A stretch of 64,000 nt of DNA from Actinoplanes teichomyceticus ATCC 31121 (GCF_003711105.1 NZ_CP023865.1:7361001-7425000), one strand, 5' to 3'. Shown: positions 42,037 through 50,999, counted from the first letter of the stretch. The notes: generated by a model from the letters alone, not told the origin. Numbers and translations: made by a program.

Positions 42037-44109
42037 GTGGCGCGCAGTGTCTATGTAGCGGGCTTGGGCCCGGTTGTCGGCAAGGGCACGGTGGCCCTGG
42101 GGATCGTGGAACTGCTGTCCCGGCAGGTGGCCGGGGTGTCGGTGTTCCGCCCTCTGGTCTCGGCCGCGGATCGAGATCCGCTCCTGACCGTCGTCGAGGA
42201 GCACTATCCCGGCCCGGTCAGCCCGGCCGAGTCGTTCGGCGTCACCATGGCCGAGGCGGGCGAGCTGATCGCCGACGGCCGGCGCGAGGAACTCATCGGC
42301 CGGATCGTGGAGCGGTACCGCGCCGTCGAGCGGCAGAGCACCGCGGTCGTGGTCGTCGGGAGCGACTTCTCCGACGCGAGTGACGAGAGCCGCGACGAGA
42401 TTCCCCGCGAGCTGGCGTTCAACGCCCGGCTGGCGACCGAGTTCGGCAGCGTGGTGATCCCGGTGGTGACCGGGGCCGGACGCAGCGGGGAGTCGCTCGC
42501 CGCGGCGGCGCGCAGCGCGTACCACTCACTCGACGAACTCGGCGCGACGGTGGCCGCGGTGATCGCCAACCGGGTCCCGGAGGCCGCCGCCGGCGGCCCG
42601 GCGCCGAACCTGCCGGTGCCGTTCTGGAAGATCCCCGAGGTGCCGATCATCGCGGCGCCGACGGTCGGCGAGGTCGCCGACGCGCTCGACGCGACCGTCA
42701 TCTCCGGTACGCCCGGCGCCCTGGACCGCGACGTGCTCGACTACCTCGTCGGTGCCGCGCACGTGCCCACCGTGCTGGAACACCTGACCGACGGGGCGCT
42801 GCTGATCACGCCGGGCGACCGCTCCGACCTGCTGGTGGCGGCGAGCGCGGCGCACGCGGCCGGCACGGTCACCCTGGCCGGGCTGGTGCTCACCGTCGGC
42901 GAGCCGCCCGACCCTCGGGTGGTGCAGGTGATCGAGCGGCTCAACACCGGCCTCGCGATGCTGGTCACCAAGTCCGACAGTTTCCACGCCATCGCCCTCT
43001 CGGACCGCCTGCAGGCGCGGCTCAACACGCCGCGCAAGGTGCAGGCGGCGATCGGGGCGTTCGAGGCGAACGTCGACACCGCCGAGCTGTCCAAGGTCCT
43101 CGACGTGGCCCGGTCGTCCCGGGTCACCCCGCTGATGTTCGAGAACGACCTGATCGACCGGGCCCGCGCGGACCGCCGCCACCTCGTGCTGCCGGAGGGC
43201 ACCGAGGAGCGGATCCTGCGCGCCACCGAGACGCTGCTACGGCGCGGGGTCACCGACCTGACCCTGCTCGGCGACCCCAACGAGATCACCCGGCGGGCCC
43301 GGGAGCTGGGAGTCGACATCGGCGACGCCCGGCTGGTCGACCCGGCCACCAGCCCGTGGCGCGACGACTTCGCCGCCCGCTACGCCGAGCTGCGCAAACA
43401 CAAGGCGGTCACGCTCGATCTCGCGTACGACGTGGTCCGCGACGTCAACTACTTCGGCACCATGATGGTGGCCGCCGGGCTGGCCGACGGCATGGTCTCC
43501 GGCGCGACCCACACCACGGCCGCCACCATCCGCCCGGCCTTCGAGATCATCAAGACGGTGCCGGACGTGTCCGTGGCGTCCAGCGTGTTCTTCATGCTGC
43601 TGGCCGACCGGGTGCTGGTCTACGGCGACTGCGCGGTCAACCCGGACCCGGACGCCGCCCAGCTGGCCGACATCGCGCTCTCCTCGGCGAAGACCGCGGC
43701 CGCTTTCGGCATCGAGCCACGGGTCGCGATGCTCTCCTACTCGACCGGTAAGTCCGGTTTCGGGGTGGACGTGGAGAAGGTCGCGGCGGCCACCGCGCTG
43801 GTCCGGGAACGCCGTCCCGACCTGCCGGTCGAGGGCCCGATCCAGTACGACGCGGCGATCGACCCCGCGGTGGCGGCCGCCAAGCTGCCCGGCAGCGCGG
43901 TGGCGGGCCAGGCCACGGTGTTCGTCTTCCCCGACCTGAACACCGGCAACAACACGTACAAAGCCGTACAGCGCTCGGCGAACGCGGTCGCGGTCGGCCC
44001 GGTCATGCAGGGCCTGCGCCGCCCGGTCAACGACCTGTCCCGGGGCGCGACCATCAAGGACATCATCAACACCGTCGCCATCACGGCGATCCAGGCGGGA
44101 GCGAAATGA
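42037..44109 (+). CDS. pta: Phosphate acetyltransferase
   Basis: About 690 aa, the long three-domain form. N-terminal P-loop-like BioD/DRTGG part ('SVYVAGLGPVVGKGTVALGI'), a central DRTGG domain, and the C-terminal catalytic PTA_PTB domain (about 370-690) with 'ATHTTAATIRPAFEIIKT' and 'FVFPDLNTGNNTYKAVQRS'. It converts acetyl-CoA and phosphate into acetyl-phosphate. The GTG at 42037 is chosen because homologues start 'MARSVYxA' and a TAGTTT box lies 7 nt upstream; a TTG at 42028 is possible. The stop overlaps the ackA ATG (ATGA). Confidence 0.95.
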   Translation: MARSVYVAGLGPVVGKGTVALGIVELLSRQVAGVSVFRPLVSAADRDPLLTVVEEHYPGPVSPAESFGVTMAEAGELIADGRREELIGRIVERYRAVERQSTAVVVVGSDFSDASDESRDEIPRELAFNARLATEFGSVVIPVVTGAGRSGESLAAAARSAYHSLDELGATVAAVIANRVPEAAAGGPAPNLPVPFWKIPEVPIIAAPTVGEVADALDATVISGTPGALDRDVLDYLVGAAHVPTVLEHLTDGALLITPGDRSDLLVAASAAHAAGTVTLAGLVLTVGEPPDPRVVQVIERLNTGLAMLVTKSDSFHAIALSDRLQARLNTPRKVQAAIGAFEANVDTAELSKVLDVARSSRVTPLMFENDLIDRARADRRHLVLPEGTEERILRATETLLRRGVTDLTLLGDPNEITRRARELGVDIGDARLVDPATSPWRDDFAARYAELRKHKAVTLDLAYDVVRDVNYFGTMMVAAGLADGMVSGATHTTAATIRPAFEIIKTVPDVSVASSVFFMLLADRVLVYGDCAVNPDPDAAQLADIALSSAKTAAAFGIEPRVAMLSYSTGKSGFGVDVEKVAAATALVRERRPDLPVEGPIQYDAAIDPAVAAAKLPGSAVAGQATVFVFPDLNTGNNTYKAVQRSANAVAVGPVMQGLRRPVNDLSRGATIKDIINTVAITAIQAGAK

Positions 44110-45221
44110 CCCGGGTACTGGTGCTCAACTGCGGTTCCTCGTCCGTGCGATACCGGTTGTTCGACGGCGCCGAGGTGCTGGCGAAGGGCCTGATCCAGCG
44201 CATCGGCGAGGCCGGCGGCGACGCGGCCGACCACCGGGAGGCGCTGCAGGAACTGATGGACCGGCTGGATCTGAGCGGGCTGGCCGCGGTGGGGCACCGG
44301 GTGGTGCACGGCGGGGAGCGGTTCACCACCTCCACCGTGATCAACGACGAGGTGGTGGCCGCCATCGAGGAGCTGATCCCGCTGGCGCCGCTGCACAACC
44401 CGGGCGCGCTGACCGGCATCCGGGTGGCCCGCAAGCTGCTGCCGGACGTGCCGCAGGTGGCGGTGTTCGACACCGCGTTCCACTCCACCATCCCGCCGGA
44501 GGGGGTGCTGTGGGCCGTCGACCGGGAGCTGACCCGGCGCTTCGGGCTGCGGCGGTACGGCTTCCACGGGACGTCCCACTCGTACGTCTCCCGGGAGACC
44601 GCCCGGATCCTCGGCAAGCCGCTGACCGAGACCAACGTGATCACGCTGCACCTGGGCAACGGCGCCAGCGCCTCGGCGGTGCGCGGCGGCCGGTGCGAGG
44701 CCACCTCGATGGGGATGACCCCGCTCAGCGGCCTGGTGATGGGCACCCGCTCCGGCGACATCGACCCCAGCGTGGTGTTCCACCTGCACCGTGTGGGCGG
44801 GATGTCGCTGGACGAGATCGAGGAGTCGCTGACCCGGCACGGCGGGATGCTCGGCCTGACCGGCGTCAACGACATGCGTGAGGTGGAGAGGCTCGTCGAG
44901 GCCGGCGACCCGGATGCGGTGCTGGCCTTCGCGATCTACAACCGCCGCCTCCGCGAGTACATCGGTTCCTACCTCGCCGTCCTCGGCCGGGTGGACGCGA
45001 TCACGTTCACCGCCGGCGTGGGCGAGCATTCACCGGAGGTGCGCACCGCCGCGCTGGCCGGTCTGGAGCCGCTCGGCATCGTCCTTGACGAGGCCCGTAA
45101 CCAGGCCAACGAGCTGATCATCTCGCCGGACGGCGCGCCGATCACGGTCTGCGTCGTGCCCACCGAGGAGGAGCTCGAGATCGCGGACGAGGCCCGGCGC
45201 GCCCTCGCGCTGGCCGACTGA
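44106..45221 (+). CDS. ackA: Acetate kinase
   Basis: 371 aa. ASKHA-fold motifs 'VLVLNCGSSSVRYRLF' (residues 4-19), 'GHRVVHGGERFT', 'AVFDTAFHSTIPP', 'YGFHGTSHSYV' and 'ITLHLGNGASASAV' give a complete active site, including the catalytic Asp and Arg. It makes acetate and ATP from acetyl-phosphate or the reverse. Four-base overlap with pta, so both are one transcript; the pair sets acetyl-phosphate levels and balances acetyl-CoA overflow. Confidence 0.95.
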   Translation: MTRVLVLNCGSSSVRYRLFDGAEVLAKGLIQRIGEAGGDAADHREALQELMDRLDLSGLAAVGHRVVHGGERFTTSTVINDEVVAAIEELIPLAPLHNPGALTGIRVARKLLPDVPQVAVFDTAFHSTIPPEGVLWAVDRELTRRFGLRRYGFHGTSHSYVSRETARILGKPLTETNVITLHLGNGASASAVRGGRCEATSMGMTPLSGLVMGTRSGDIDPSVVFHLHRVGGMSLDEIEESLTRHGGMLGLTGVNDMREVERLVEAGDPDAVLAFAIYNRRLREYIGSYLAVLGRVDAITFTAGVGEHSPEVRTAALAGLEPLGIVLDEARNQANELIISPDGAPITVCVVPTEEELEIADEARRALALAD

Positions 45222-45297
45222 CTCCGCAGGGTCTGCCCGCTCCGGTCCGCCCGGCCTGCCACGCCCGGCCTGACTTGCCCCGTCGGCAGGTCGGGCC

Positions 45298-45460
45298 GGA
45301 TCAGCGGGGTGGGCCGGTCCGATGTCAGCGGGCCGGCCGGCAGGGCCGCACACCGGATCAGCGGGGTGGGCCGGTCCGACGTCAGCGGACCCGGGGCCCG
45401 GTGCGCTGTCAGCGGGCCGGCCGGCAGGGCCGCACGCCGCAGGCCCGGTGCGATGTCAGC
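45298..45460. repeat. Mosaic direct repeats between ackA and a convergent small gene
   Basis: A 34-bp unit at 45298-45331 recurs at 45355-45388 with one change, and a 28-bp unit at 45324-45351 recurs at 45408-45435. The shared GTCAGCGG also forms the last codons and stop of the small gene ending at 45456. Confidence 0.85.
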
Positions 45461-45614
45461 GGACCAGCAGGGCGATCAGCGCGATCAGCGCGATGGCGGC
45501 CACCACGCCGCCGATCACATAGGGCGCCTTGGACGGGGCCGCGGACTCCGGCGTGCGGGTGAAGGCCCGGAAGGCCTCGGTGTTGCCGCTCGGGTCGACG
45601 CTCTTGTCAGACAT
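45456..45614 (-). CDS. Small single-span membrane protein (52 aa)
   Basis: ATG at 45614, 7 nt after a TAGGGT box on the same strand. The peptide has a polar N-terminus ('MSDKSVDPSGNTEAFRAFTR') and one C-terminal membrane helix ('VIGGVVAAIALIALIALLVR') that ends at the very last residue: a tail-anchored layout. Function unknown; similar short proteins occur in Micromonosporaceae. Its stop codon lies inside the mosaic repeats. Confidence 0.65.
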   Translation of the reverse strand: MSDKSVDPSGNTEAFRAFTRTPESAAPSKAPYVIGGVVAAIALIALIALLVR

Positions 45615-45621
45615 GTGCCCG

Positions 45622-45627
45622 ACCCTA
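45622..45627 (-). promoter_or_regulatory. -10 box of a leaderless promoter
   Basis: TAGGGT with 7 nt to the ATG at 45614. Confidence 0.5.
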
Positions 45628-45783
45628 ACCAAGCCCCGCACGCTTTCGCCAAGGCCGCTTCCCGCCCGACGGACACGGTGTACGTCACGCCCGCTCCCCC
45701 GCCGCCGCGCCACGGACCGGCCGCTCCCGCGCTCTGCGACGCGCGTGTCGAGCCGCCCGCCGCACGCCGCCCACCGGGAGGCG

Positions 45784-45960
45784 CCCACACCCACGAACGA
45801 CGCCCACGGCCAGCGCAACACCCACCGAACGCCGCTCACGGGTAACGCACACACCCGCCAGACGCCGCCCACGGCCAGCGCGCACACCCACCGGACGCCG
45901 TCCACGGCCGGCGCACACACCCACCGGACGCTGACCGGGAGGCAGCGCACACCCACCGAA
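45784..45960. repeat. Degenerate 34-40-bp tandem repeats
   Basis: Copies of ACGCCGCCCACGGCCAGCGC followed by ACACCCACCG, imperfect, in the 400-bp gap beyond the stop of the quinone oxidoreductase gene. I see no gene between 45628 and 46015. Confidence 0.7.
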
Positions 45961-46015
45961 TGCAGACCGGCGGCTCCTTGCGGGCGCGCACCGTCCCCGG
46001 AGCGCCCGCGACCCG

Positions 46016-46957
46016 CTAGTGCTCGATGACGATCTTGCCGAACACCTCGCCGGAGGACAGGCGGGCGAAGGCGTCCGGGACCGCGTCGAAGGGGAACGTC
46101 GCATCGATGACCGGGCGGACCTGCCCGGTCGCGCACATCCGCAGGAGCTCGGCCAGTTCCGCGGCGGTGCCCATGCTGCTACCGAGGATCTCCAGCTGCA
46201 TGGCGAAGACCCGGCGCAGGTCGATCCGGGCCAGGTGGCCGCCGGTGGCGCCGCAGACGACGATGCGGGCGCCGGGGGCGGCGCACTTCAGCGAGTGCTC
46301 GAAGGTCGGCTCGCCGACCGACTCGATCACCACGTCGACGCGTTCCGGCAGGCGGGCGCCGGGCTCCACCGCGACCGCGCCGAGTTCCGTGACGCGCTCC
46401 CGTTTCGCCTGATCGCGGCTGGTGGCGTAGACCCGCTTGCCGAGAGCGACACCGAGCGCCACCGCGGCGGTGGCCACGCCGCCGCCGGCGCCCTGCACGA
46501 GGATGGCGCCGGCGTCGGCGGCACGGCCGCGGGTCATGAGCATGTGGTACGCCGTGAGCCAGGCCGTGGGCAGGCACGCCGCCTCGGCGAACGACACCCC
46601 GGCGGGGATCGGCAGCAGGTTCTCCGGTGGCGCCGCGACCTGCTCGGCGAGCGTGCCCGGATGCCGCTCGGAGAACAGGGAGTAGCCGCGCGGGTCGGCC
46701 GGGTCCGCGACCACCGGGTAGACCACGACCGGGACGCCGTCCGGGTCCACACCGGCGGCGTCGCACCCGAGGATCATCGGCAGCCGGTCGGCGGGCAGGC
46801 CGACACCGCGCAACGACCACAGGTCGTGCTGGTTGAGCGCGTTGGCCCGGACCGTGACCGGCACCCAGCCGTCCGGAGCGGAGAACGGCAGGTCGCCGAC
46901 GGTCAGGCCGCTCAGCGGCGCGTCGGGCTGGAGCGAGGAGGCATAGGCGGCGCGCAT
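46016..46957 (-). CDS. Zinc-binding-type alcohol dehydrogenase / quinone oxidoreductase (MDR family)
   Basis: 313 aa, medium-chain reductase without the structural zinc lobe. 'ALNQHDLWSLRGVG' and 'ILGCDAAGVDPDG' in the GroES-like part, then a Rossmann domain 'ILVQGAGGGVATAAVALGVALG' and 'VDVVIESVGEPTFEHSLKC'. It probably reduces quinones or enones with NADPH. ATG at 46957 lies 6 nt after a TAGGGT box, suggesting a leaderless, monocistronic transcript. Confidence 0.85.
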   Translation of the reverse strand: MRAAYASSLQPDAPLSGLTVGDLPFSAPDGWVPVTVRANALNQHDLWSLRGVGLPADRLPMILGCDAAGVDPDGVPVVVYPVVADPADPRGYSLFSERHPGTLAEQVAAPPENLLPIPAGVSFAEAACLPTAWLTAYHMLMTRGRAADAGAILVQGAGGGVATAAVALGVALGKRVYATSRDQAKRERVTELGAVAVEPGARLPERVDVVIESVGEPTFEHSLKCAAPGARIVVCGATGGHLARIDLRRVFAMQLEILGSSMGTAAELAELLRMCATGQVRPVIDATFPFDAVPDAFARLSSGEVFGKIVIEH

Positions 46958-46963
46958 GATCCG

Positions 46964-46969
46964 ACCCTA
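46964..46969 (-). promoter_or_regulatory. -10 box of a leaderless promoter
   Basis: TAGGGT with 6 nt to the ATG at 46957. Confidence 0.5.
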
Positions 46970-47010
46970 ACGCCGGGAAGCCGCCCGCGCCGCCGCCGAT
47001 TCGGATCCGG

Positions 47011-47104
47011 CGATGTCCGGTCGCCCGGCGCGCCGCCCACCGGAAGGGCTCGCGCCGACGCCGACGATGTCCGATCACACGGCGCGCCGCCCACCGAAGG
47101 GCTT
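47011..47104. repeat. 40-bp direct repeat, two copies 54 bp apart
   Basis: CGATGTCCG...GGCGCGCCGCCCACCG-type units at 47011 and 47065 with a few differences, just past the malic enzyme stop. Confidence 0.85.
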
Positions 47105-47145
47105 CGGGTGGCGCGCCGTGCGACCGCTACGGCGAGCGGAAAGGA

Positions 47146-48378
47146 TCAGACCGGTTGCGGCGCCTCGGCCGGCGCCGCCGCGGCCGTCCGCCGGGCGACC
47201 CCGTCGCGGATCGCCGCCTCCGCCACCGCGGCCGCCACCGCCGGGGCGACCCGCGGGTCCAGCGGCGACGGAACGATCGCTTCCGGACGGAGGTCGTCGG
47301 CGACGATCGACGCGATGGCGTCGGCCGCGGCCACCTTCATCGCGGCGGTGATCGTCGTGGCGCGGACGTCCAGCGCGCCGCGGAAGATCCCGGGGAACGC
47401 GAGGACGTTGTTGATCTGGTTCGGGAAGTCGCTGCGGCCGGTGGCGACGACCGCGGCGTACCGGTGGGCGAGCGCCGGTGGGACCTCCGGCGTCGGGTTG
47501 GCCAGCGCGAAGATGATCGCGCCCGGCGCCATGCCGGCGAGAGCCTCCTCCGGGATGCTGCCGCCGGAGACGCCGACCAGGACGTCCGCGCCGATCAGCG
47601 CCTCGGCGATGCCGCCGGCGCGCCCGGAGAAGTTGGTGGTGGCGGCCAGCTCGGCCTTGATCGGGCCGAGCCCGGCGCGGTCGGCGTGGATGATGCCGCG
47701 CGAGTCGCAGACGATCACGTTGGCGCCGTGGACGCCGGCCGCGATCAGGGTCTTGGTGATCGCGACCCCGGCGGCTCCGGCGCCGCTGATCACCACGCGC
47801 AGGTCGGCGAAGGCGCGACCGAGCAGTGTGGCGGCGTTGCGCAGCGCGGCCAGCGTGACGACGGCGGTGCCGTGCTGGTCGTCGTGGAAGACCGGGATGT
47901 CGAGGGCGGCGTCCAGGCGACGCTCGATCTCGAAGCAGCGTGGCGCGCTGATGTCCTCCAGGTTGATCCCGCCGAAGGACGGGGCCATCGCGGTGACCGC
48001 CGCGACGATCTGCTCGACGTCCTGGGTGGCCAGACAGATCGGGATCGAGTCGACCCCGCCGAACTGCTTGAACAGGACCGACTTGCCCTCCATCACGGGC
48101 ATCGCCGCCTTCGGCCCGATGTTGCCCAGGCCGAGCACCGCGGATCCGTCGGTGACGACGGCGACGGTGTTCGACGTCCAGGTGTAGTCCGGGTAGAGCG
48201 CCTCGTCCTCGGCGATGGCCTCGCAGACCCGGGCGACGCCCGGGGTGTACGCCAGGGAGAGGTCGTCCCGGCTGGCCAGGGGAACCGTCGCGCTCATCGT
48301 CATCTTGCCCCGCCGGTGCAGGTCGAAGACCGGATCGGCGGCCAGGGCAGGATCGAGCTCGAAACTGAAGAATGACAC
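47146..48378 (-). CDS. NAD(P)-dependent malic enzyme
   Basis: 410 aa, the short bacterial form. 'DLSLAYTPGVARVCEAIAED' carries the catalytic Tyr, 'GLGNIGPKAAMPVMEGKSVLFKQ' the Lys region, 'NLEDISAPRCFEIERRL' and 'DIPVFHDDQHGTAVV' the metal-binding acids, and 'VVISGAGAAGVAITKTL' the nucleotide fold. It decarboxylates malate to pyruvate. GGAG 6 bp before the GTG at 48378 favours that start over GTG 48390. Ala-rich C-terminal tail. Beyond its stop are two 40-bp repeats. Confidence 0.92.
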   Translation of the reverse strand: MSFFSFELDPALAADPVFDLHRRGKMTMSATVPLASRDDLSLAYTPGVARVCEAIAEDEALYPDYTWTSNTVAVVTDGSAVLGLGNIGPKAAMPVMEGKSVLFKQFGGVDSIPICLATQDVEQIVAAVTAMAPSFGGINLEDISAPRCFEIERRLDAALDIPVFHDDQHGTAVVTLAALRNAATLLGRAFADLRVVISGAGAAGVAITKTLIAAGVHGANVIVCDSRGIIHADRAGLGPIKAELAATTNFSGRAGGIAEALIGADVLVGVSGGSIPEEALAGMAPGAIIFALANPTPEVPPALAHRYAAVVATGRSDFPNQINNVLAFPGIFRGALDVRATTITAAMKVAAADAIASIVADDLRPEAIVPSPLDPRVAPAVAAAVAEAAIRDGVARRTAAAAPAEAPQPV

Positions 48379-48516
48379 GGTGAACTCCACACAGCATCGA
48401 CATTGATACGTGGCACCTGCGTTCCCGATCGCGAGTATGCGTCGGGGGGCGGTGCGATGCGGGGGTCACCCGGGAAAGCGACCACAGCGCGGGTGTGCGC
48501 TTGGGGATACTGGAGA

Positions 48517-48825
48517 CTAACTTAGCCGCCCAGGCCTGGGGTAGTAGCGAAACACCACGCGACCGATGACATCCGCCACCCCGTAGGCCCGCGAGTCGTC
48601 CCGGACGAACTCGTTGTCGCCCTCGACCCACCAGCCCCCGTCCTGCTCCCGCACCACCCGCTTAACGACCAGGAGGCCGGGCCGGGTGCGGAAGCGGGCG
48701 ACCACGACGTCCCCGGTCCTTACCGGAGCGCCGCGACGGACGATCAGGGCGTCCCCGTGGCGCAGCGTGGGCGCCATGGACGGACCGTGCACCAGTACGG
48801 CGAACAGTGGTAGGTGCCACCTCAA
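48517..48825 (-). CDS. sodX: Signal peptidase-like nickel superoxide dismutase maturation protease
   Basis: 102 aa, S26 peptidase fold reduced to its core: catalytic Ser in 'VHGPSMAPTLRHGDALIVRR' (split: VHGPSMAPTL) and Lys in 'LLVVKRVVREQDGGWW', plus 'VEGDNEFVRDDSRAYG'. TTG start with GGAGG 10 bp upstream. In actinobacteria this gene sits beside sodN and the enzyme removes the SodN N-terminal extension so that His1 can bind nickel. Here the two are divergent, separated by 85 bp, which fits co-regulation. Confidence 0.85.
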   Translation of the reverse strand: MRWHLPLFAVLVHGPSMAPTLRHGDALIVRRGAPVRTGDVVVARFRTRPGLLVVKRVVREQDGGWWVEGDNEFVRDDSRAYGVADVIGRVVFRYYPRPGRLS

Positions 48826-48910
48826 GGCATCAAGCCTCCGTCGCGTCAGTTCCTGGGTGTAAGGGGTAGTGTCAAGCCCGGATCATCGCAAACTCTATGG
48901 AGGAGTCCTG

Positions 48911-49315
48911 ATGCGACTTCCGCGTTTCCTCATGCCGCGCACCGTGGTCAGCGCGCACTGCGACCTGCCGTGCGGTGTCTACGACCCGGCCCAGGCCCGG
49001 ATCGAGGCCGAGTCGATCAAGGCCATCGCCGAGAAGTACGCGGCGAACACGGACCCCGAGTTCCGCACCCGGGCCATCCTGATCAAGGAGCAGCGCGCCG
49101 AGCTGGTCAAGCACCACCTCTGGGTGCTGTGGACCGACTACTTCAAGGCTCCGCACTTCGAGAAGTACCCGAACCTGCACCAGCTCTTCAACGAGGCCAC
49201 CAAGCTGGCCGGCGCCGCCGGCGCCAAGGGCTCGGTGGACGTTGCGATCGCCGACCAGCTGCTCGGCAAGATCGAGGAGATCTCCAAGATCTTCTGGGAG
49301 ACCAAGCAGGCCTGA
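48911..49315 (+). CDS. sodN: Nickel superoxide dismutase
   Basis: 134 aa from ATG 48911 (GGAGG upstream). A 14-residue leader ('MRLPRFLMPRTVVSA') precedes the nickel hook HCDLPCGVYDP, where the mature His1, Cys2 and Cys6 bind Ni; the rest is the four-helix bundle ('AEKYAANTDPEFRTRAILIK'). It dismutates superoxide in the cytosol, as a hexamer in Streptomyces. The cut after Ala is made by the divergent sodX product. A hairpin terminator follows. Nickel-dependent control (Nur) is known in relatives, but I found no clear Nur box. Confidence 0.95.
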   Translation: MRLPRFLMPRTVVSAHCDLPCGVYDPAQARIEAESIKAIAEKYAANTDPEFRTRAILIKEQRAELVKHHLWVLWTDYFKAPHFEKYPNLHQLFNEATKLAGAAGAKGSVDVAIADQLLGKIEEISKIFWETKQA

Positions 49316-49323
49316 GCGCCCCC

Positions 49324-49354
49324 GGGCCGGCACGTCCGCGTGATGTGCCGGCCC
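49324..49354 (+). terminator. sodN terminator
   Basis: 10-bp perfect stem GGGCCGGCAC/GTGCCGGCCC (49324-49333, 49345-49354), 8 bp after the stop. Confidence 0.75.
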
Positions 49355-49409
49355 CACCGGTCACCGCAGCTGACCGGCTAGAGTCTCCACCGACGGGAGG
49401 AGGGTTCGG

Positions 49410-49820
49410 GTGACTCAGCTGACCCACATGGAGCCGGCGGAGGTCGGCGACGACGTCGTCCTGCTGACGGTCCCCGCCGACGGTGGTTACCTGGGCGTGC
49501 TCCGGACGGCCACCGCCGGTCTCGCGGCCCGCCTGCACTTCGCCCTCGACGAGATCGAGGACCTGCGGATCGCCGTCGACGAGGCCTGCGCCATGCTGCT
49601 GGCCATCGCGACCCGCGGCGCCGAGCTGGAGTGCCGGTTCGCGGTCACCGACGACGCCCTGACCGTCGAGGTCACCGTTGCCACGGTGCGCGGCGCCCGG
49701 CTGCCGTCCGAGTCGTCCTTCGCGTGGAAGGTGCTGACCGCCCTGACCACGTCGGCCTCCGCGGAGGCCAACGGGCAGCACGCGACGATCCGGCTGCTGA
49801 CCCGCCGTACCGAGTACTGA
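49410..49820 (+). CDS. Anti-sigma regulatory factor (RsbW-like GHKL ATPase)
   Basis: 136 aa, GTG start behind GGGAGGAGGG. The helix 'FALDEIEDLRIAVDEACAML' is the GHKL N-box (N replaced as usual by DEAC), preceded by 'YLGVLRTATAGLAARLHF', typical of RsbW/SpoIIAB-like kinases; the later ATP lid is short ('ASAEANGQHATIRLL'). Such proteins bind and hold a SigB/SigF-type sigma factor or phosphorylate an antagonist. No sigma factor adjoins, so the partner is elsewhere. Related to the Rv3287c/UsfX type by layout. Confidence 0.8.
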   Translation: MTQLTHMEPAEVGDDVVLLTVPADGGYLGVLRTATAGLAARLHFALDEIEDLRIAVDEACAMLLAIATRGAELECRFAVTDDALTVEVTVATVRGARLPSESSFAWKVLTALTTSASAEANGQHATIRLLTRRTEY

Positions 49821-49827
49821 GTCCGGG

Positions 49828-50526
49828 TCAGCGGTCCGCCGCGGCGAAGGCGACGTAGTCCAGATGCCGCGCCGCCGTCCGGGTGGCCGCCTCGGCGTCC
49901 CGCGCCGCCAGATGATCCAGCAGCTCCCGATGGTCCGCGTCGATCCGGAACCAGTACTCCTCGGGCAGGGCGGCGACCACCTCCTCGCCGTAGGACGCCT
50001 GGTAGAGCGGGCGGCCGACGAGCTCGAACAGCGGGTTGCCGGTGGCCTTGGCGAGGGCCCGGTGGAAGGTGGAGTGCGCGGCGAGCATGGTGTCGAAGTC
50101 GTCGATCTCCGGGTCGAAGAACGCGTTGCGCAGTTCGGCCAGGTGAGCCTCGGTGCGGCGGATCGCGGCGAGCCCGGCGGCCGGCACCTCCAGCGCGCGG
50201 CGCAACTCCAGCATGTCCGCCATGCCCACCCCGGCCGAGTGCGTGAGCAGCGCGAAGCCGGTCGAGAGGCCGTCGGCGAGCTGGGCGGCATCCGGATGGG
50301 CGACGAAGCTGCCCCCGGTCACCCCGCGAGTGGTGACGATCAGATGCTGGCTGGCCAGCAGCCGCAGTGCCTCGCGCACCGTGCTGCGGCTCACGCCGAT
50401 CTTCACGCACAACTCAGGCTCCGGCGGCAGTCGTTCGCCGGGTTGGAGCCGTCCGGAAGTGATGTCCGCACGTAGCTCGTCCGCGAGTTGCTGATAGGCG
50501 GGCGGGCGCACCGTTGAGCCGGTCAC
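49828..50526 (-). CDS. GntR/FadR-family transcriptional regulator
   Basis: 232 aa. N-terminal winged helix ('LADELRADITSGRLQPGERL', 'IGVSRSTVREALRLLAS') and an all-helical FCD ligand-binding domain with the metal residues 'DDFDTMLAAHSTFHRALAKA' and 'DADHRELLDHLAARDAE'. The ligand is likely a carboxylic acid; no catabolic operon adjoins. GTG start 6 nt after a TAACCT box suggests a leaderless transcript. Ends 7 bp from the convergent anti-sigma gene. Confidence 0.88.
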   Translation of the reverse strand: MTGSTVRPPAYQQLADELRADITSGRLQPGERLPPEPELCVKIGVSRSTVREALRLLASQHLIVTTRGVTGGSFVAHPDAAQLADGLSTGFALLTHSAGVGMADMLELRRALEVPAAGLAAIRRTEAHLAELRNAFFDPEIDDFDTMLAAHSTFHRALAKATGNPLFELVGRPLYQASYGEEVVAALPEEYWFRIDADHRELLDHLAARDAEAATRTAARHLDYVAFAAADR

Positions 50527-50532
50527 CCGTCC

Positions 50533-50538
50533 AGGTTA
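50533..50538 (-). promoter_or_regulatory. -10 box of a leaderless promoter
   Basis: TAACCT with 6 nt to the GTG at 50526. Confidence 0.5.
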
Positions 50539-50564
50539 GGCCCAGACCTGCCGGATGGGACCCA

Positions 50565-50960
50565 CTAATCGACGCCCAACGCTCGGCTGCTCGCCGGCAG
50601 GAGCACCAGAACCGCCGTCAGCAACGCCAGCACCAGCAGCACCACACCCAGCCAGAGCGGCCCGACCTGAACCAGGAAACCACCGGTGGCCAGCAGGAAC
50701 AGCTGCACGACGACGGCGGGTCCACGGGCCCGGACCCGGCGCTGTCCGAGCGCCCGGGCGATCAGGAGGACCGCGACGGCGGCCAGGGCCGCCATGACGG
50801 TGAGCGAGACCGCCACGCCGACGTCCGCGCCGTCGCTGGTGAGATCAAGGACGATGAGGTACGCCGTGAGCCCGGCCAGTCCCACGCCCTGCAGGTAGAG
50901 CAGCCGTACGCCCCACTGGAGGGACGCGGCCGCGGTAGTCACGGGTTTCTCGCCGGTCAC
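50565..50960 (-). CDS. Small integral membrane protein (131 aa), Rv3217c-like position
   Basis: Four membrane spans: about 20-37, 45-68, 78-98 and 100-122 ('VQLFLLATGGFLVQVGPLWL', 'GVVLLVLALLTAVLVLLPAS'). No motif is recognised. The gene is divergent from the lipid kinase gene, exactly as M. tuberculosis Rv3217c is from Rv3218, so it is probably the orthologue; role unknown. GTG start 6 nt after TAAGGT: leaderless. Confidence 0.7.
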   Translation of the reverse strand: MTGEKPVTTAAASLQWGVRLLYLQGVGLAGLTAYLIVLDLTSDGADVGVAVSLTVMAALAAVAVLLIARALGQRRVRARGPAVVVQLFLLATGGFLVQVGPLWLGVVLLVLALLTAVLVLLPASSRALGVD

Positions 50961-50966
50961 AGCTGC

Positions 50967-50972
50967 ACCTTA
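50967..50972 (-). promoter_or_regulatory. -10 box of a leaderless promoter
   Basis: TAAGGT with 6 nt to the GTG at 50960. Confidence 0.5.
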
Positions 50973-50999
50973 CCGACCGCCGGAGCGGTCCCCGCCGGG

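Noticed and set aside
37888..42525. 1545-codon open frame antisense to kgd
   Set aside because: It mirrors the kgd frame; composition is His/Val/Arg/Leu-rich as expected from the complement of GC-rich codons, and kgd has full domain support.
48826..48910. Nur (nickel-Fur) box between sodX and sodN
   Set aside because: Expected by analogy with Streptomyces, but no TTGCA-type direct repeat was found in the 85 bp.
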